Origin: Trifolium pratense
Taxonomy: Eukaryota; Streptophyta; Magnoliopsida; Fabales; Fabaceae
Length of the DNA: 64,000 nt
Direction: 5' to 3'
NCBI RefSeq assembly: GCF_020283565.1
Contig: NC_060065.1
Location: 25,532,409-25,596,408 of the forward strand
A program made the translations under genes and the position numbers. Position 1 is the stretch's first letter. Each line of letters opens with the position of its first letter. Below are positions 43,842 to 55,018 of the stretch, piece by piece. The notes beneath the pieces were generated by a model, which worked only from the letters and a program-made list of their open reading frames with translations, was not told the DNA's origin and did no database searches.

Positions 43842-44963
43842 GGCTTAAATGCACTTTTGGTCCCCCTATTTTCAAAAAAATGAAGTTTTGGTCCCCCAAT
43901 TTTAAAAACCAGTTTTTTAGTCCCCCTATTTTCATTTTTTTTTTTAGTTTTGATCCCCCATCCTATTTTGGGGTTAATTTTGTTGATGTGACCTTGTAAC
44001 TAATGATGTGACAACATTCATGTGGACAAATTTAATATCCATGTCATTATTATATATTTTTAAATTCAATAAAACTTTATTTATAAAATATTTTAATTAT
44101 TAGAATTATATATTCAACTGAAATAATAATTGTTAAATCTTATAAAATATGAAACCCTAATTATCACACCTTCAACTACTAGAATTGTATTCACCGTCAG
44201 AGAAAATCCTTCCTTATGGATTTTACCAATCCTATGGTTTTCGTTCAAACTCAACTATTTCTGGATTTTTAAAAACGAAAAGAAATCAGAGATGATTTTG
44301 AGTTTCAATAGAAATTACTCATACTCTTTAAACTATCTATGACTTTGGATGAGTTTGAATGAAAACCCATAAATTGTTTTAAGTTTGAAGTTGAATTCTA
44401 GATTGGTTTTATATAAAGTTGGATGATGATGATAGTTTAAGGTTCTTGAAACACAAAACTTGCTTTCAATATGCAATTGTTTGATTTGAATCAAAGAGGA
44501 CCATGTCCATGTTGTGATTATTTGTTTTTTCTTAGGTTTAATAAATTAGAGGTTGTGAATTTTGAGATTTTTTATTTTAATGAGTTTACGATGATGATAT
44601 GATGATGAAAGTGGATGATGATAATGAGAGCTATGGATTGTTTGGTGTGATTTTTGATGTTTTTGAATTATTTTTTGATTGATTTCTTTTTAAAAAAAAT
44701 ACTATAATTTTAATAATTAAAATATTTTATAAAATAAGTTTTATTGAATTAAAAACAAATAATGACATGAATATTAAATTTGTCTACGTAGAAGCTGATA
44801 TGCATTAGTGGCAATGCCACATCAACAAAATTAGCCTTAAAATGAAATGGGGATCAAAACTAAAAAAAAAATAAAAATTTGGAGACTAAAAAGTTGATTT
44901 TTAAAATAGGGGACCAAAACTTCATTTTTTTTAAAAATAGGGGATCAAAAGTGCATTTAAACC
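43842..44963. mobile_element. MULE-like element, copy B
   Basis: A 1,122-bp element. The left end GGCTTAAATGCACTTTTGGT and inverse right end are followed by repeated GTCCCCCTATTTTCAAAA-type words. ATTTAATTT is duplicated exactly at 43833-43841 and 44964-44972. The interior is AT-rich and non-coding. It lies directly after the decayed LINE and 330 bp before the yippee-like start codon. Confidence 0.9.
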
Positions 44964-44972
44964 ATTTAATTT

Positions 44973-45290
44973 TTAAGGGTCTTGTTAACATGTGCATATA
45001 GGGCACATGATAAGGTATCTTAATATAGAAATTTAACATTTAATGATACAAGACATTTAATGCTTAAAAAGTTAAAATGCACAAATTCTAAGGCATAATT
45101 TCTATTTTTACTACTTTAACATATACATATATGCACACGTTAACATTCTTCAATTTTTAAAAGGAGAAAAATGTGGGCGGAAGTTGAAACATTTGAGTCA
45201 GCCAGTACCTACCGTGGTTAGAATTAGAATCAGAATTTGACCTAATGAATTATCGTTTGAGTTGACGACGGTGACATCAATCAATCAATC
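44973..45290 (+). promoter_or_regulatory. Upstream region of the yippee-like gene
   Basis: A short stretch between MULE-like copy B and the start codon. It ends in ATCAATCAATCAATC right before ATG. No TATA box is obvious. Because the transposon ends so close, part of the promoter may be transposon-derived or displaced; this is inferred from distance only. Confidence 0.4.
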
Positions 45291-48037
45291 ATGGGAAGAA
45301 TATTTGCGGTGGAGCTGGATGGAAGATTTTACAGTTGCAAGTCCTGCAAAACTCATCTCGCCCTTTCCAATGATCTCATCTCTCGGGTATCACTATCAGT
45401 AACTTTTCATGTTATCTTATCACCATCTCCTTCATTCATAATGTCAACAATAATTTGTACTATACACGCATTCACCCTCTCAATTTCTAGTAACCCTAAT
45501 AGATTCAATTTCTAGTCCGGATTCTTCCTGCTAATATCAGATTCAAGGTTTATTCATTTTCACATTAAAAAATGGGACAATGATTTTCAACAACAAATGG
45601 GATGTTTATCATATTTCAAATATTTTATATGGGCACAAACCTAAATATTTTATTTTTATTTTTATTTTTTTTAATTAGTTTGAATTTTGTGTGTGGCTAA
45701 ATCTTGTGCCCAGATCCTTGTGCCTATGTAAAAGTACCTCTTGTGTAGTCGATAATTATGCGCGAAAACCCAGAAATGCCCGCATATCGTTTAAAATATT
45801 AATGGTAATCTTGCTTCTTCTTTTTTTTTTTTTTCCAGACATTTCAGTTTGTGTTTGATTATTGTGGGCATGACTTGCATGCACAGAACAGAACGGCCAC
45901 GACTTTAATATGCCCCAGCCAGTCAGCCACGCTCTGGTGCGCAATTGTGCCGCTCACCACCGCTCACCGCTATTGACTACCTAGGGTGTCGCAACTCATT
46001 AACCATTCAATGAGCACAATTAACTATGATTTCAAATGACATTTATGCTGTTGAGCGAGGATTACCAACTTTGTAGTTGGAATGTAGTAACTCACTGCTA
46101 CACATGTTTTTACAGTGGAAGGATACCTAATAAGTAATAACTACTAATTTGGAACAAATCCTATAAGCAAATACCGTTGATTTGGCCGATGAATCACTGA
46201 TACCCTTCACTTTTGTGGTTCAATCATGTTTGTGTTTTGTTTTAACACCAAAAAGAATGTCTGAAAACACGTATTATTCTATCGAAATAGTTGAGCTTTT
46301 AATATAAAGGAAATAACATAGCACCAAATACTGTTGTTTTGAGCTTGTAAGAAACCTCACCGTAGTCCATACTGGTCAAAAATATGAAAAGACCAAAAAT
46401 ATGTTGTTCTGTGCCAACTTCTGTTTGGTTCTCCGAATTATTAACAGCTACCAACAAGGTCTTAATTTTAGAAAGACCCACTCACCCACTGAAAAAACCT
46501 GCATCCTTTTCTTATTGACATACTTCTTAATTTGCTTTTGAGCCTTAGCCAGATTGTACTTGATTGCTTAATAGCCAGATTGTTAAACTACTTCTGATAC
46601 TAATCTTTGATTACTTTTCTTCCCAGGGATTTTATTGTCATAGGGGAAAAGCATACCTCTTCAATAATGTGTAAGTATTTTTCAGTTCTTGATTGTTGAA
46701 AATTGCAGTCTTTCAAGCATAATCATGTTCAGTATAAGTCAAATCTCTATATAAAAATTGGCTTATGTTTCTGCATTGATGTGGAAAATGTATTAGTGTT
46801 TCTAAATTCCAATAGCAAACTAATACTAAGGCATTTAAACTTGTTGAACTACATATAAGGATTAAATGCTAACTTATATGGTGACTGTAACTTGGTAGCT
46901 TTTCAAATATCATGGTTTGAGGTTGAAAATCCTTTCTTATGCGTTGATTGGATAAGTATGTATATGTGTACATACCCTGGACATGCTTCAACATCTATGA
47001 CATATTAGAATTGTTGATTGGCATTATAAATGCAAGTAATAATGAAGAACTATTAAGGACCTATCATCCAGGAGCTGCAAAACAAGGGGCATCATCATGC
47101 ATTTTTTGTTCCTTAATAGTCTATTGCTGATTTCATAAATACACAGAAGTCATGCATTAAGAATAGGGAACATTCCAAAAGGAAATGAAAGCTGCTTTGA
47201 AATGATCATTCCTAATGACCTAGGAATATCAAAGAAAAAAAGAACCTTATCATGAACTAGTTAGTAGAACTTCATATATAACCCTTTTCTCTAGAGTCAT
47301 GGTTTGATAGTATGTTCCCTAATCCATTTCTTGTTTGTACATTGTTATCAGTAAAAATCAGAATTAGATCTATGATTTGTTATTAATTGAAGGCGAAGCT
47401 ATTTTAGGGAATTGCTTGGTTCCTTCTATTCTTTTGATGGAGATATCACTAGATCTAAATATTCCGATTCTCATGTGTATGTTTGTCTTTTTGGTCCATG
47501 ACCCAGCGTGAACTTCACTTGTGGAGAAGTGGTGGAAAGAATGATGCTTTCAGGGATGCATACTGTCGCAGATATATTTTGTTGTTGTTGCGGTCAAATA
47601 ATTGGCTGGAAATATGTAATCCTCTCATTGTCCTATCTTATTTTTACAAATCTATATCTTGAAACTAGTGTTGTAGGTGAAATTCTGTGAATGTCTATTC
47701 TGCACAAATGGCTTTAATTTTTCATGTATATAGATACTTGTTCTTTTGATCCCTTTAAAATTGCATCCCGCTTCTAGGAATCTGCGCATGAGAAGAGCCA
47801 AAAGTTCAAAGAGGGGAAGTTTGTTCTTGAAAGGTATTATGCTATTTTGTTGTCACAATCTGAGCTGAGCTGTTTTCCTATCCTTAAAGTGTGTTTGTAC
47901 TAATTGTGCATATCCATCCATGTCCATTTAACAGAGGAAGGATAGTTGATGAAATTGATTTCTCCGCTGAATTCTGTGCTGAAGGCTGTGTCAGCATGAG
48001 TGATACTGATGACGATGATGATGATGATGATGATTGA
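45291..48037 (+). CDS. Yippee-like zinc-binding protein (five exons)
   Basis: Small conserved eukaryotic protein of the yippee/Mis18-like fold. The plant function is poorly known. Exons 45291-45386, 46627-46670, 47507-47615, 47778-47833 and 47935-48037 join in frame with GT-AG introns to give 135 aa. Zinc ligands are the CKSC pair near residues 16-19 and the CCCCG cluster near 80-84. Family motifs are CKTHLALSNDLIS, FYCHRGKAYLFNNVVNFTCG, RMMLSGMHTVADI and GWKYESAHEKSQKFKEGKFV. The C-terminus departs from the usual plant form. After VLER it has GRIVDEIDFSAEFC and ends in an acidic run TDDDDDDDDD encoded by a GAT/GAC microsatellite. The start at 45291 matches the family N-terminus MGRIF. Confidence 0.9.
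45387..46626 (+). other. Intron 1 of the yippee-like gene
   Basis: A 1,240-bp AT-rich intron. No element boundaries or coding potential were recognised. Confidence 0.5.
46671..47506 (+). other. Intron 2 of the yippee-like gene
   Basis: An 836-bp AT-rich intron. Nothing recognised beyond short open frames by chance. Confidence 0.5.
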
Positions 48038-48334
48038 GCATGTTAATATCTTTTGTACTTGTTGGATCAGGTCATAGAACGCCGTGTTACGTGAAAAATA
48101 TGGTAGAACCTTGAAAATGTTCAAAATCAAAACCAATTTTTTTTTTTTTTTTTGCTATTTAATTTTAGTATTAGAAGATAAGAAAAAAGTAAAAATTTCA
48201 ATGATGTGTGTAACAGAAGGAGATGGAACCGTTGTTTTGGACTCCCTTAGCTCTTTTCACACAGGGACAGAACAGTTAACATGGAAATATTTATGATATT
48301 TATTTTCTTCTTTATAGTATGCAATTTTAATTTA

Positions 48335-48491
48335 GGCTTAAATATGAAAATAGTCCTTTGTCCCGTCCATTGTAGCACGTGTGTCGCCCAGGGCAGTAAG
48401 GGGCATGATGACTTGACGTCATCCTCACCTTCCTCCGGCTTATCACCGGAAGTTTGTTTAGGGTTCCAAACTAAACGTTGACAACTAAACA

Positions 48492-48526
<35 letters not shown>

Positions 48527-49768
48527 CCTCATGGCACGAGCTGATGACAGCCATGCACCACCTGTGTTCGCGTTCCCGAAGGCACTCCTCCCTTTCAAGA
48601 GGATTCGCAGCATATCAAGCCCTGGTAAGGTTCTTCGCTTTGCATCAAATTCTACAATTACGCTTTGTTTTGATTTCGGTCCCCATAAAAAAAAAAGTTT
48701 GATTTTAGTCCCTGCAAATTCTCAAAAATTTTAAAAAGGTCCTTGAGGTGGATTTTTTGCTGTCATGTCAAATTGTTGATGAGTTGGCAGATGCTGATTA
48801 TAATTATTTGATGATGTAGATATTTACATGTAATTTTCATTTAACTTTTAAATTAAAAATTACATTTTTCATTTTTCAGAAAAACAAAATAAATTAGAAA
48901 ATAGAAAAATAGTTTATTTAAAATAGAAATGGGTTAATTGAAAAGGCTTAAATATGAATGAAAAAAAATTAGAATTTAAAAGGAAAAGGAAGAAGATGGA
49001 AATCCTAGGGTTCCTCCATTGAAAGGGACAAAATCAAAATTAGGATTTGTGGAATGCAAGCTGCAATAGCCATTCATCTCAGTCTAATTAACACCAACTC
49101 AATTTTCTCTCTTTCATAGCTTAATACATTTTTCACAAAAACTATAATCATTTTGTTTGGCAATGGTGGTGACAACTTTGAGAGAAAAGAAGACTTACAA
49201 AAACATGACCTCAAATACAAAGAAGAATGATTCCGTTGGGTTTGACTGATTTTTGGCTTTGATTTGTTGATTTTTGCTTAAATATGTAGGGAGAGCAATG
49301 TTAGTGTTTTTGAGGAACAAGATGAACAAACATATGAGTTTTTAGGGGATTTCCAATTTTAGGGATTTGTTTAGTTTTTTTAGAGCAATCTTTGGATTAA
49401 TGTTTTGAGAGCAATGTTAGTGTTTGTGAGGTTTATGCAAAAAAAAAAATGTTAGTGTTTGTGAGGAACAAGATGAGCAATCTTTGGATTAATCTACCCT
49501 TCAATTTTTAACTGATTTTCTGTTTTTTTTTTATAATTTAAAACATTTATTAAAAACAAAAATGTATTATAGTTAAAGCCACGTCAGCAAACAAGCATAG
49601 TCAGCATCCGTCAAATCATCATAAATTGGACATGTCAGCAAATATTTCTGTTTAGGGACTGTTTTAAAAGTTTTGAGATTTTGCAGGGACTAAAATCAAA
49701 CTTTTTGTTTTACAAGAACCAAAATCAAAACAAGTCATAATTGCATGGAGTCTTTTTATATTTAAGCC
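48335..49768. mobile_element. MULE-like element, copy C, interrupted by plastid rDNA
   Basis: A 1,434-bp element flanked by exact TTTAATTTA copies (48326-48334, 49769-49777). The ends are GGCTTAAATATGAAAATAG and the inverse of GGCTTAAATATAAAAAGAC. The left inverted repeat is split: its first 20-25 bases are separated from the continuation (ACAATTACGCTTTGTTTTGA, from about 48654) by foreign sequence that matches plastid 16S rDNA. The rest of the element is AT-rich and non-coding. It lies about 300 bp past the yippee-like stop codon. Confidence 0.85.
48359..48651 (-). pseudogene. rrn16: Plastid 16S rRNA fragment (nuclear plastid DNA)
   Basis: The minus strand reads GATGCAAAGCGAAGAACCTT, CCAGGGCTTGA, GGTGCATGGCTGTC, GTTAAGTCCCGCAACGAGCG, ATGACGTCAAGTCATCATGC and CTGGGCGACACACGTGCTAC, in the order found in a bacterial-type 16S rRNA at about positions 940-1240 (E. 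coli numbering). CCAGGGCTTGA and the surrounding bases fit plastid rather than mitochondrial rRNA. Many differences from the plastid consensus I remember are C-to-T or G-to-A, as expected for methylated nuclear DNA decay. It is a dead fragment, not an rRNA gene. Confidence 0.88.
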
Positions 49769-49777
49769 TTTAATTTA

Positions 49778-50718
49778 ATTTATTTTATGTCCCATGGCTT
49801 ACCTTTTGTTGTTTGAATGATTTTAACTTCTAAAAGTTTGAATAAAAAAAGAGTGATCGTTTAATTTAAACATTTTTTCATTAATTTTTAACATTTAATC
49901 ATAATATTAAAAAAAAAATCAATCATAATATAATATTTTGATAGTGTACTTGGGAAATTAAGGTAGGTTCAATACTTTAATAAAAAAAAAGTAGGATCAA
50001 TACGTAAGCATTGATTTTCATGTTTTCATTCTTTGTTGTACTCCTCCTTTGTTTTTAAGTGTCCATTCAGAATAGTAACACAAAATTAAGAAAGTGTATT
50101 TTTGCATATTATCTTCCTATTATAACCTAATTTTAATTCACCAATAAATTCCTATTTTTTTACACATACTTTCTTTTTCCAATAAATTTAATATATTATG
50201 TAAAAAAAATTATGTTATGTATCAAAAAAAAATTTAAAAATTAAATTTTCAAATATATAGTATTAATTAGTTTTATCGAGATGGAGATTTCTTCGTTAGT
50301 TAGATGTGATCTGTAGCCCATTTTTTTGAAAGACCTTTTAAATGTAGCATTTAGAGTTTGTAATGAAGCAAATTTAAAATAATATTTGTGACAATCTTAA
50401 GTCAATATTAGTAATGAGAATAGGTATTTAAGTAGAGTTTTTAGAGTGTTTGTAATGAAGCAAATTTAAAATAACATTTGTGACAATCTCAAGTCAATAT
50501 TAGGAATGAGAAGACGTAATTATTTAATTTTGCTTATTTTTTTGTAAGCAGAAATTTAGTTTTTAATTATCCTCTTTTTTACTGGAATTTATCATTTGTT
50601 GGATCTATAGGTTTTAAACTTTTAATATTTTGAATTGAGGGACTTCATTTGCAAGAATAAGTAGAGTTTTTTTTGTATTGAAAATTTTCTTGCAAGAAAT
50701 CAACTAATAGACTATTTT
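49778..50718. other. AT-rich intergenic DNA with one tandem duplication
   Basis: GTAATGAAGCAAATTTAAAA and the following 50 bases occur twice (about 50351-50420 and 50441-50512), separated by a short spacer. Otherwise it is non-coding and unremarkable. Confidence 0.55.
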
Positions 50719-53262
50719 TGCTGCAATATATATGTTATGCATGAAGTGGAAGAAATAGTCACAAGAAAGAGGGGGTTTGAATTGTGACCCTTTTAAAATT
50801 AATCCTGCAATCTACTAAATTGATCTCAAGTATATACTTGGATAAATGTTAGTGAATTAAAAATCAGATTGTTCTAAGAACAATCTCAGCTGCGTGAGAA
50901 TTTCAAAGTAACTGTAAATGAAGTGTTTCGTGTGATGCGTGTTTACAGAAAATAAAGAGTTAAAGGTTAGAGAGATTCACACACAAAGATTATACTGGTT
51001 CACCCAAATCTTGGGCTAGTCCAACCCCCACGCCTGTGAGTTTTCACTATGATCTTGAGATACTACCGATCTCAAATACAAATCTTCTTTGATCTAAACC
51101 AAGATCAAAAACCTCTAAGCCCTACAAGCTTGATCTACCTCAGCCTTACAGAGATGTCACTCAATCAATAGTTACGTATTGACTTGAGCCATTTTCTTTT
51201 ACAAAGGAAGTTGTTCTGGATCTAAGCTTATACACAAACTCAAAACTAGTTTGAGAAGCTTATACAAAATACACTCAGTAATATTGTGATCCAATAGGTT
51301 GTTAGAGAGCTGGAGTGTGAGTGGTAAAATTGAGAGACAAAGATACAACCACTCAAAAGTGGGTTATGTTGAAAAGTGGTCTCTTGAGAAATTTGCTTGT
51401 AGAAACTCAAATGTTGTTTGAGAAGCAAATAGAAACACTCAGCAAACTCAGAAATATGATGTCAATGAAGAGCCTGAGTTTGAGTGATGAAAGAAGAGCT
51501 TTATAACTTGTAGACAAAAACAAGTATTTGATGATTTTTAGCTTGAACTCTTGCTCTTTCTCTTGGATTTGCTTGCCTTTTATAGATGCAACCTTATGTG
51601 TGAGTCTTGGCCTTCAAGTATATCAGTTAGAGAGCAAATTATAGCTGTTACTCAGTGCCAAAGATGCTTTAGACAGCTGCTGCAAAATTGCCAGATTCTC
51701 TGCTCATTCTTGAAACAGTCTTGAACTGAATTTTGCTTTGATCCACAAGAGCCAAAGAAGTGTGAGCTGTTGGCAAGTACAAATGAGTTGTTTCCTGCTT
51801 CCTTCCAATGTCAGAGGTCAGAATATAGCCGTTTGAAGCCTCAGAAAAAGAATCATGACAGTTGGAGGTGGTTTTGCAAAACTGTGTGCAGGAACATTCT
51901 TGAATCATTCTTGAACCATTCTTTCAGCATATCAGTAAGTGTGGTGAAGCTTCATCCTTCCTTCCTTGTGATATGCAGCTGTTCAGTAGGCTTAAGGACA
52001 CTTCAGAAATAGGTTTAGCTTGAGAATAAACAAGCTGGAAAAGTATCAAAGCATGTAGGACAAAAGAGTACTTGTTATGACACATGCATTAAAGAATGTT
52101 CCTTGTGTGTAATTGGCTCAAGTGCATCATAACTCATAGATCAAAATTTGTTGTTGCATTTTGATTGGCCTATGATCATATATTTCCATTGGATGATCAA
52201 TACCATAAAAGATCATGAAAGATCAAACTCATAATTCATTGCATGAATTATGACTAGGAAAGGTATATGCTCAAATTCCATCAATATTGTTGATCCCAAA
52301 AGAGATTATCTTCTGTAGAGATTTGATCCATATTTCCTTTGTAAAGTGCTTATTTGTTTTGTCCAAAGTTGACTTATAAAATCAGAAAGCACTTAATCCA
52401 AAACGTGCAGTCTGTCTGTTAAGAATGTTCTCAGATCATTCTTGAAACAGTATCTTAAGATTTTCTTAAAGAGGGATCTTCATGTTGCTGCAAAACTTTC
52501 CACAATTCCTCTTGATGTTTTGCACACATTGTTGCTTGTTCATTGAGTACTTTGAGATGCTTTTAGTGGAGGCGTGGGAGTACTCATCATGAGGATTATC
52601 ATTTTCTAGCTTAGACAATGATTGAAACTTTTATGCCTTGTGGTGCATAAGCTCCTTTGTAAATTCATGGAAAATCATTCTTAGATCATTCTTGTCTTGA
52701 GAAGCTAAGATGAAACTTTGAGTAGGTTTTGAAGATCTTCAACATATGCATCATTTCCATTGATATTAATTGTAGTAGTAAATCCTCAAAGCATGTAACA
52801 AAACTCAATGTGAGCTTTGACATGATAACATCAAATATGTTCTTATGTAGCTCATGATGCAATGTATTTCCATCAACTATGATCTTCATATTCTTCCTTG
52901 AATCTTTAATACTCATTGTGAACCTTGTGGTGATGAGGAAGACTATTAACCATGAAACTTGCTTTCTTGTTTGAATCTTCAAATGAAACCTCTTATGATT
53001 CAAACAACATCCTTTAAAAATCTTCATGAAGCTTGTGATGCTTTTGTTATGATCATCTGATGCTACTCCGATTCTTTCATTGTTTGAGTATATAAAATGC
53101 ACTTGTTGATGTGAGTGGCTTCTAGCTTGTCCACTTTTGTCATTACCTATCTTTCAACAAAAACTCAAGTGCAAACATCAGTAGATCACCATTCATAAAA
53201 CTTAACATTTATTCCATAAGGTTTGTTGTCATTAAAACACTAAAATGGATTTTGCCTCAACA
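50719..53262 (-). mobile_element. SIRE/Maximus-like copia LTR (solo or truncated)
   Basis: Read on the minus strand it starts TGTTGAGGCAAAATCCATTT at 53262, the style of SIRE/Maximus LTR starts in legumes. It ends about 2.5 kb away near 50719 with TTGCAGCA. The interior holds the long non-coding LTR text of this group, including GGGTGAACCAGTATAATC-like words near 51000 and CAAACCCCCTCTTTC near 50770. No gag-pol, primer-binding site or matching target duplication was found next to it. The 138-codon minus frame at 52686-53102 is considered fortuitous. Confidence 0.55.
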
Positions 53263-54315
53263 ATGTAGAGATTATAGGAATTCTTGTGACGAGAAGTGTG
53301 TAGGTGCAAGCATTTGTTAGGGGTGAGGCCTTTGCAAGGCATGCAGAGAATGAGGGCGTAGGCGGTGCGGAAGAGTTTGGATTCAGGGCGAAAATGACGG
53401 AGTTATAGAGCTGAAGATTATGAAGAAAGTTGAAGACTTTGCTTGCAATTGTCGAAAAGCTGGATGGATTGGTTGACCGTAGGACTCAAATAAGGAAAAG
53501 ACGAAAGAGGGCGAGGAGAGGTGGCGGTGAGTTATTTGGTGGATAATGATGAACTGCATGGTTTGGTAGTTTTTGGTGGGGATGATTTTTATTGACTGCA
53601 TTTATTTAAACCGTCCGATCGTGATCGAACGGTTATAAAGTGACTGCACCAAAATTTCAACTGTACCTAATCCATTTCCCAATTTCTTCGAATTTGTCAG
53701 AGGTTGGGTGGTGAGAGCAAGATTAATTGAAGAAGCGGAGGGATTCAGTGGTGGAGGAGCAGGCGTAGAGGACTTCAGGACACTGAAGATGAGATGAGAG
53801 GAGCTAGTCCACAATATGACAATAATAATACAATAACCATCGAAACACGGTAGGCAACATGACAAAATTGCTCTTTGACGAAACAAACTTATACAATAGT
53901 AAGACCCACAATGGATCATCTTATACAATCTCAAACAAGTTTACATATACCATAAATCTCTAAATCAAGAGACAAATCTTCACTATTTTCCTTAAAAAAA
54001 GTTCTAGGCATCCGCTCATTAGTGATTCTCTTACTGATTATTTAAAAAATAAACAAATGATCGAGATAAATGATAAAAACATGATATATGAAGTCTACTT
54101 TAAAAAATACCTATTAACCAATCTTAGACATGTACTTGTCATAAATTTAAAGCAACTTTTATACATCCTGCTCTCCCAACATACAAAATATGATTGAGGT
54201 TGCCTGGGAACTACCAAACAAGAACCATCCAAATTGATCACTTATACATATGAGTCAGCATCGTGAAATTTCTCCTCGACCGTCAATAGGTTTAGCAACA
54301 CAACCCAAATAACCC
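53263..54315. other. PrmA 3' flank with unrecognised coding-like patches
   Basis: Between the SIRE-like LTR and the PrmA stop. The stretch 53280-53560 is relatively GC-rich and has broken minus-strand frames (for example RPESKLFRTAYALILCMPCK). It could be a gene fragment, but I do not recognise the family. 53600-53934 has a Ser/Pro-rich minus frame with no clear homology. Confidence 0.35.
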
Positions 54316-54950
54316 TCAATTACAGGTATCTGCATCCAAATTCCTAGTTTTTCTACCACTAACGCAGGCCCAGTCATCCATTTTGGATACTTCTATGCTT
54401 TCTAAGAATGGTGAATATCTTTCAATGATGTAATGAACCTGCATAAAACACAATGGCTATGAACCCAGGTGTACCATAGAATTGAAAAACAGTTAGACTA
54501 AACAGAATATCCTAGGTGACAATTAACAGAAGGCTGCCTATTGAAAAAGAAAATCAATAATAAGCATTAACTAAATTACCTGTTCAGATAATATACCAGA
54601 GAGACCAATAACTGCTCCAGGCTTTGCACAAGAGATAATTTGATCAGCATTATCTAACAAAGGATTTAAGAGTAGATTTGCAATGACCACATCATACTTA
54701 TCCTTGTCAGTAAAAGTTTGTATGTCAAGAGTGTTTTCTCCCTCTACAACTCCAGATGTCTGGTCACCCTCAGACGATAAAGTATTTTCGCTAGCAATTA
54801 GCTGCAGTTGCATTCTGTCTGGTCCAATGTTGTTCAAGGCAGCATTTTGATATGCTGATGCAATTGCTTGTGCATCTACATCAATCCCAACTGCAAAGGC
54901 AGCACCGAACTAATAATACAACAGGATGTCAAAATCGGAATGGAATATCC

Positions 54951-55018
<68 letters not shown>

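Noticed and set aside
48359..48651. 16S rRNA as a functional RNA gene
   Set aside because: Only about 290 of about 1,490 nt are present, with many substitutions and embedded in a transposon end; it is nuclear plastid DNA.
52686..53102. 138-codon minus-strand ORF as a gene
   Set aside because: It lies within LTR-type sequence, has no recognisable domain, and biased codons follow local AT composition.
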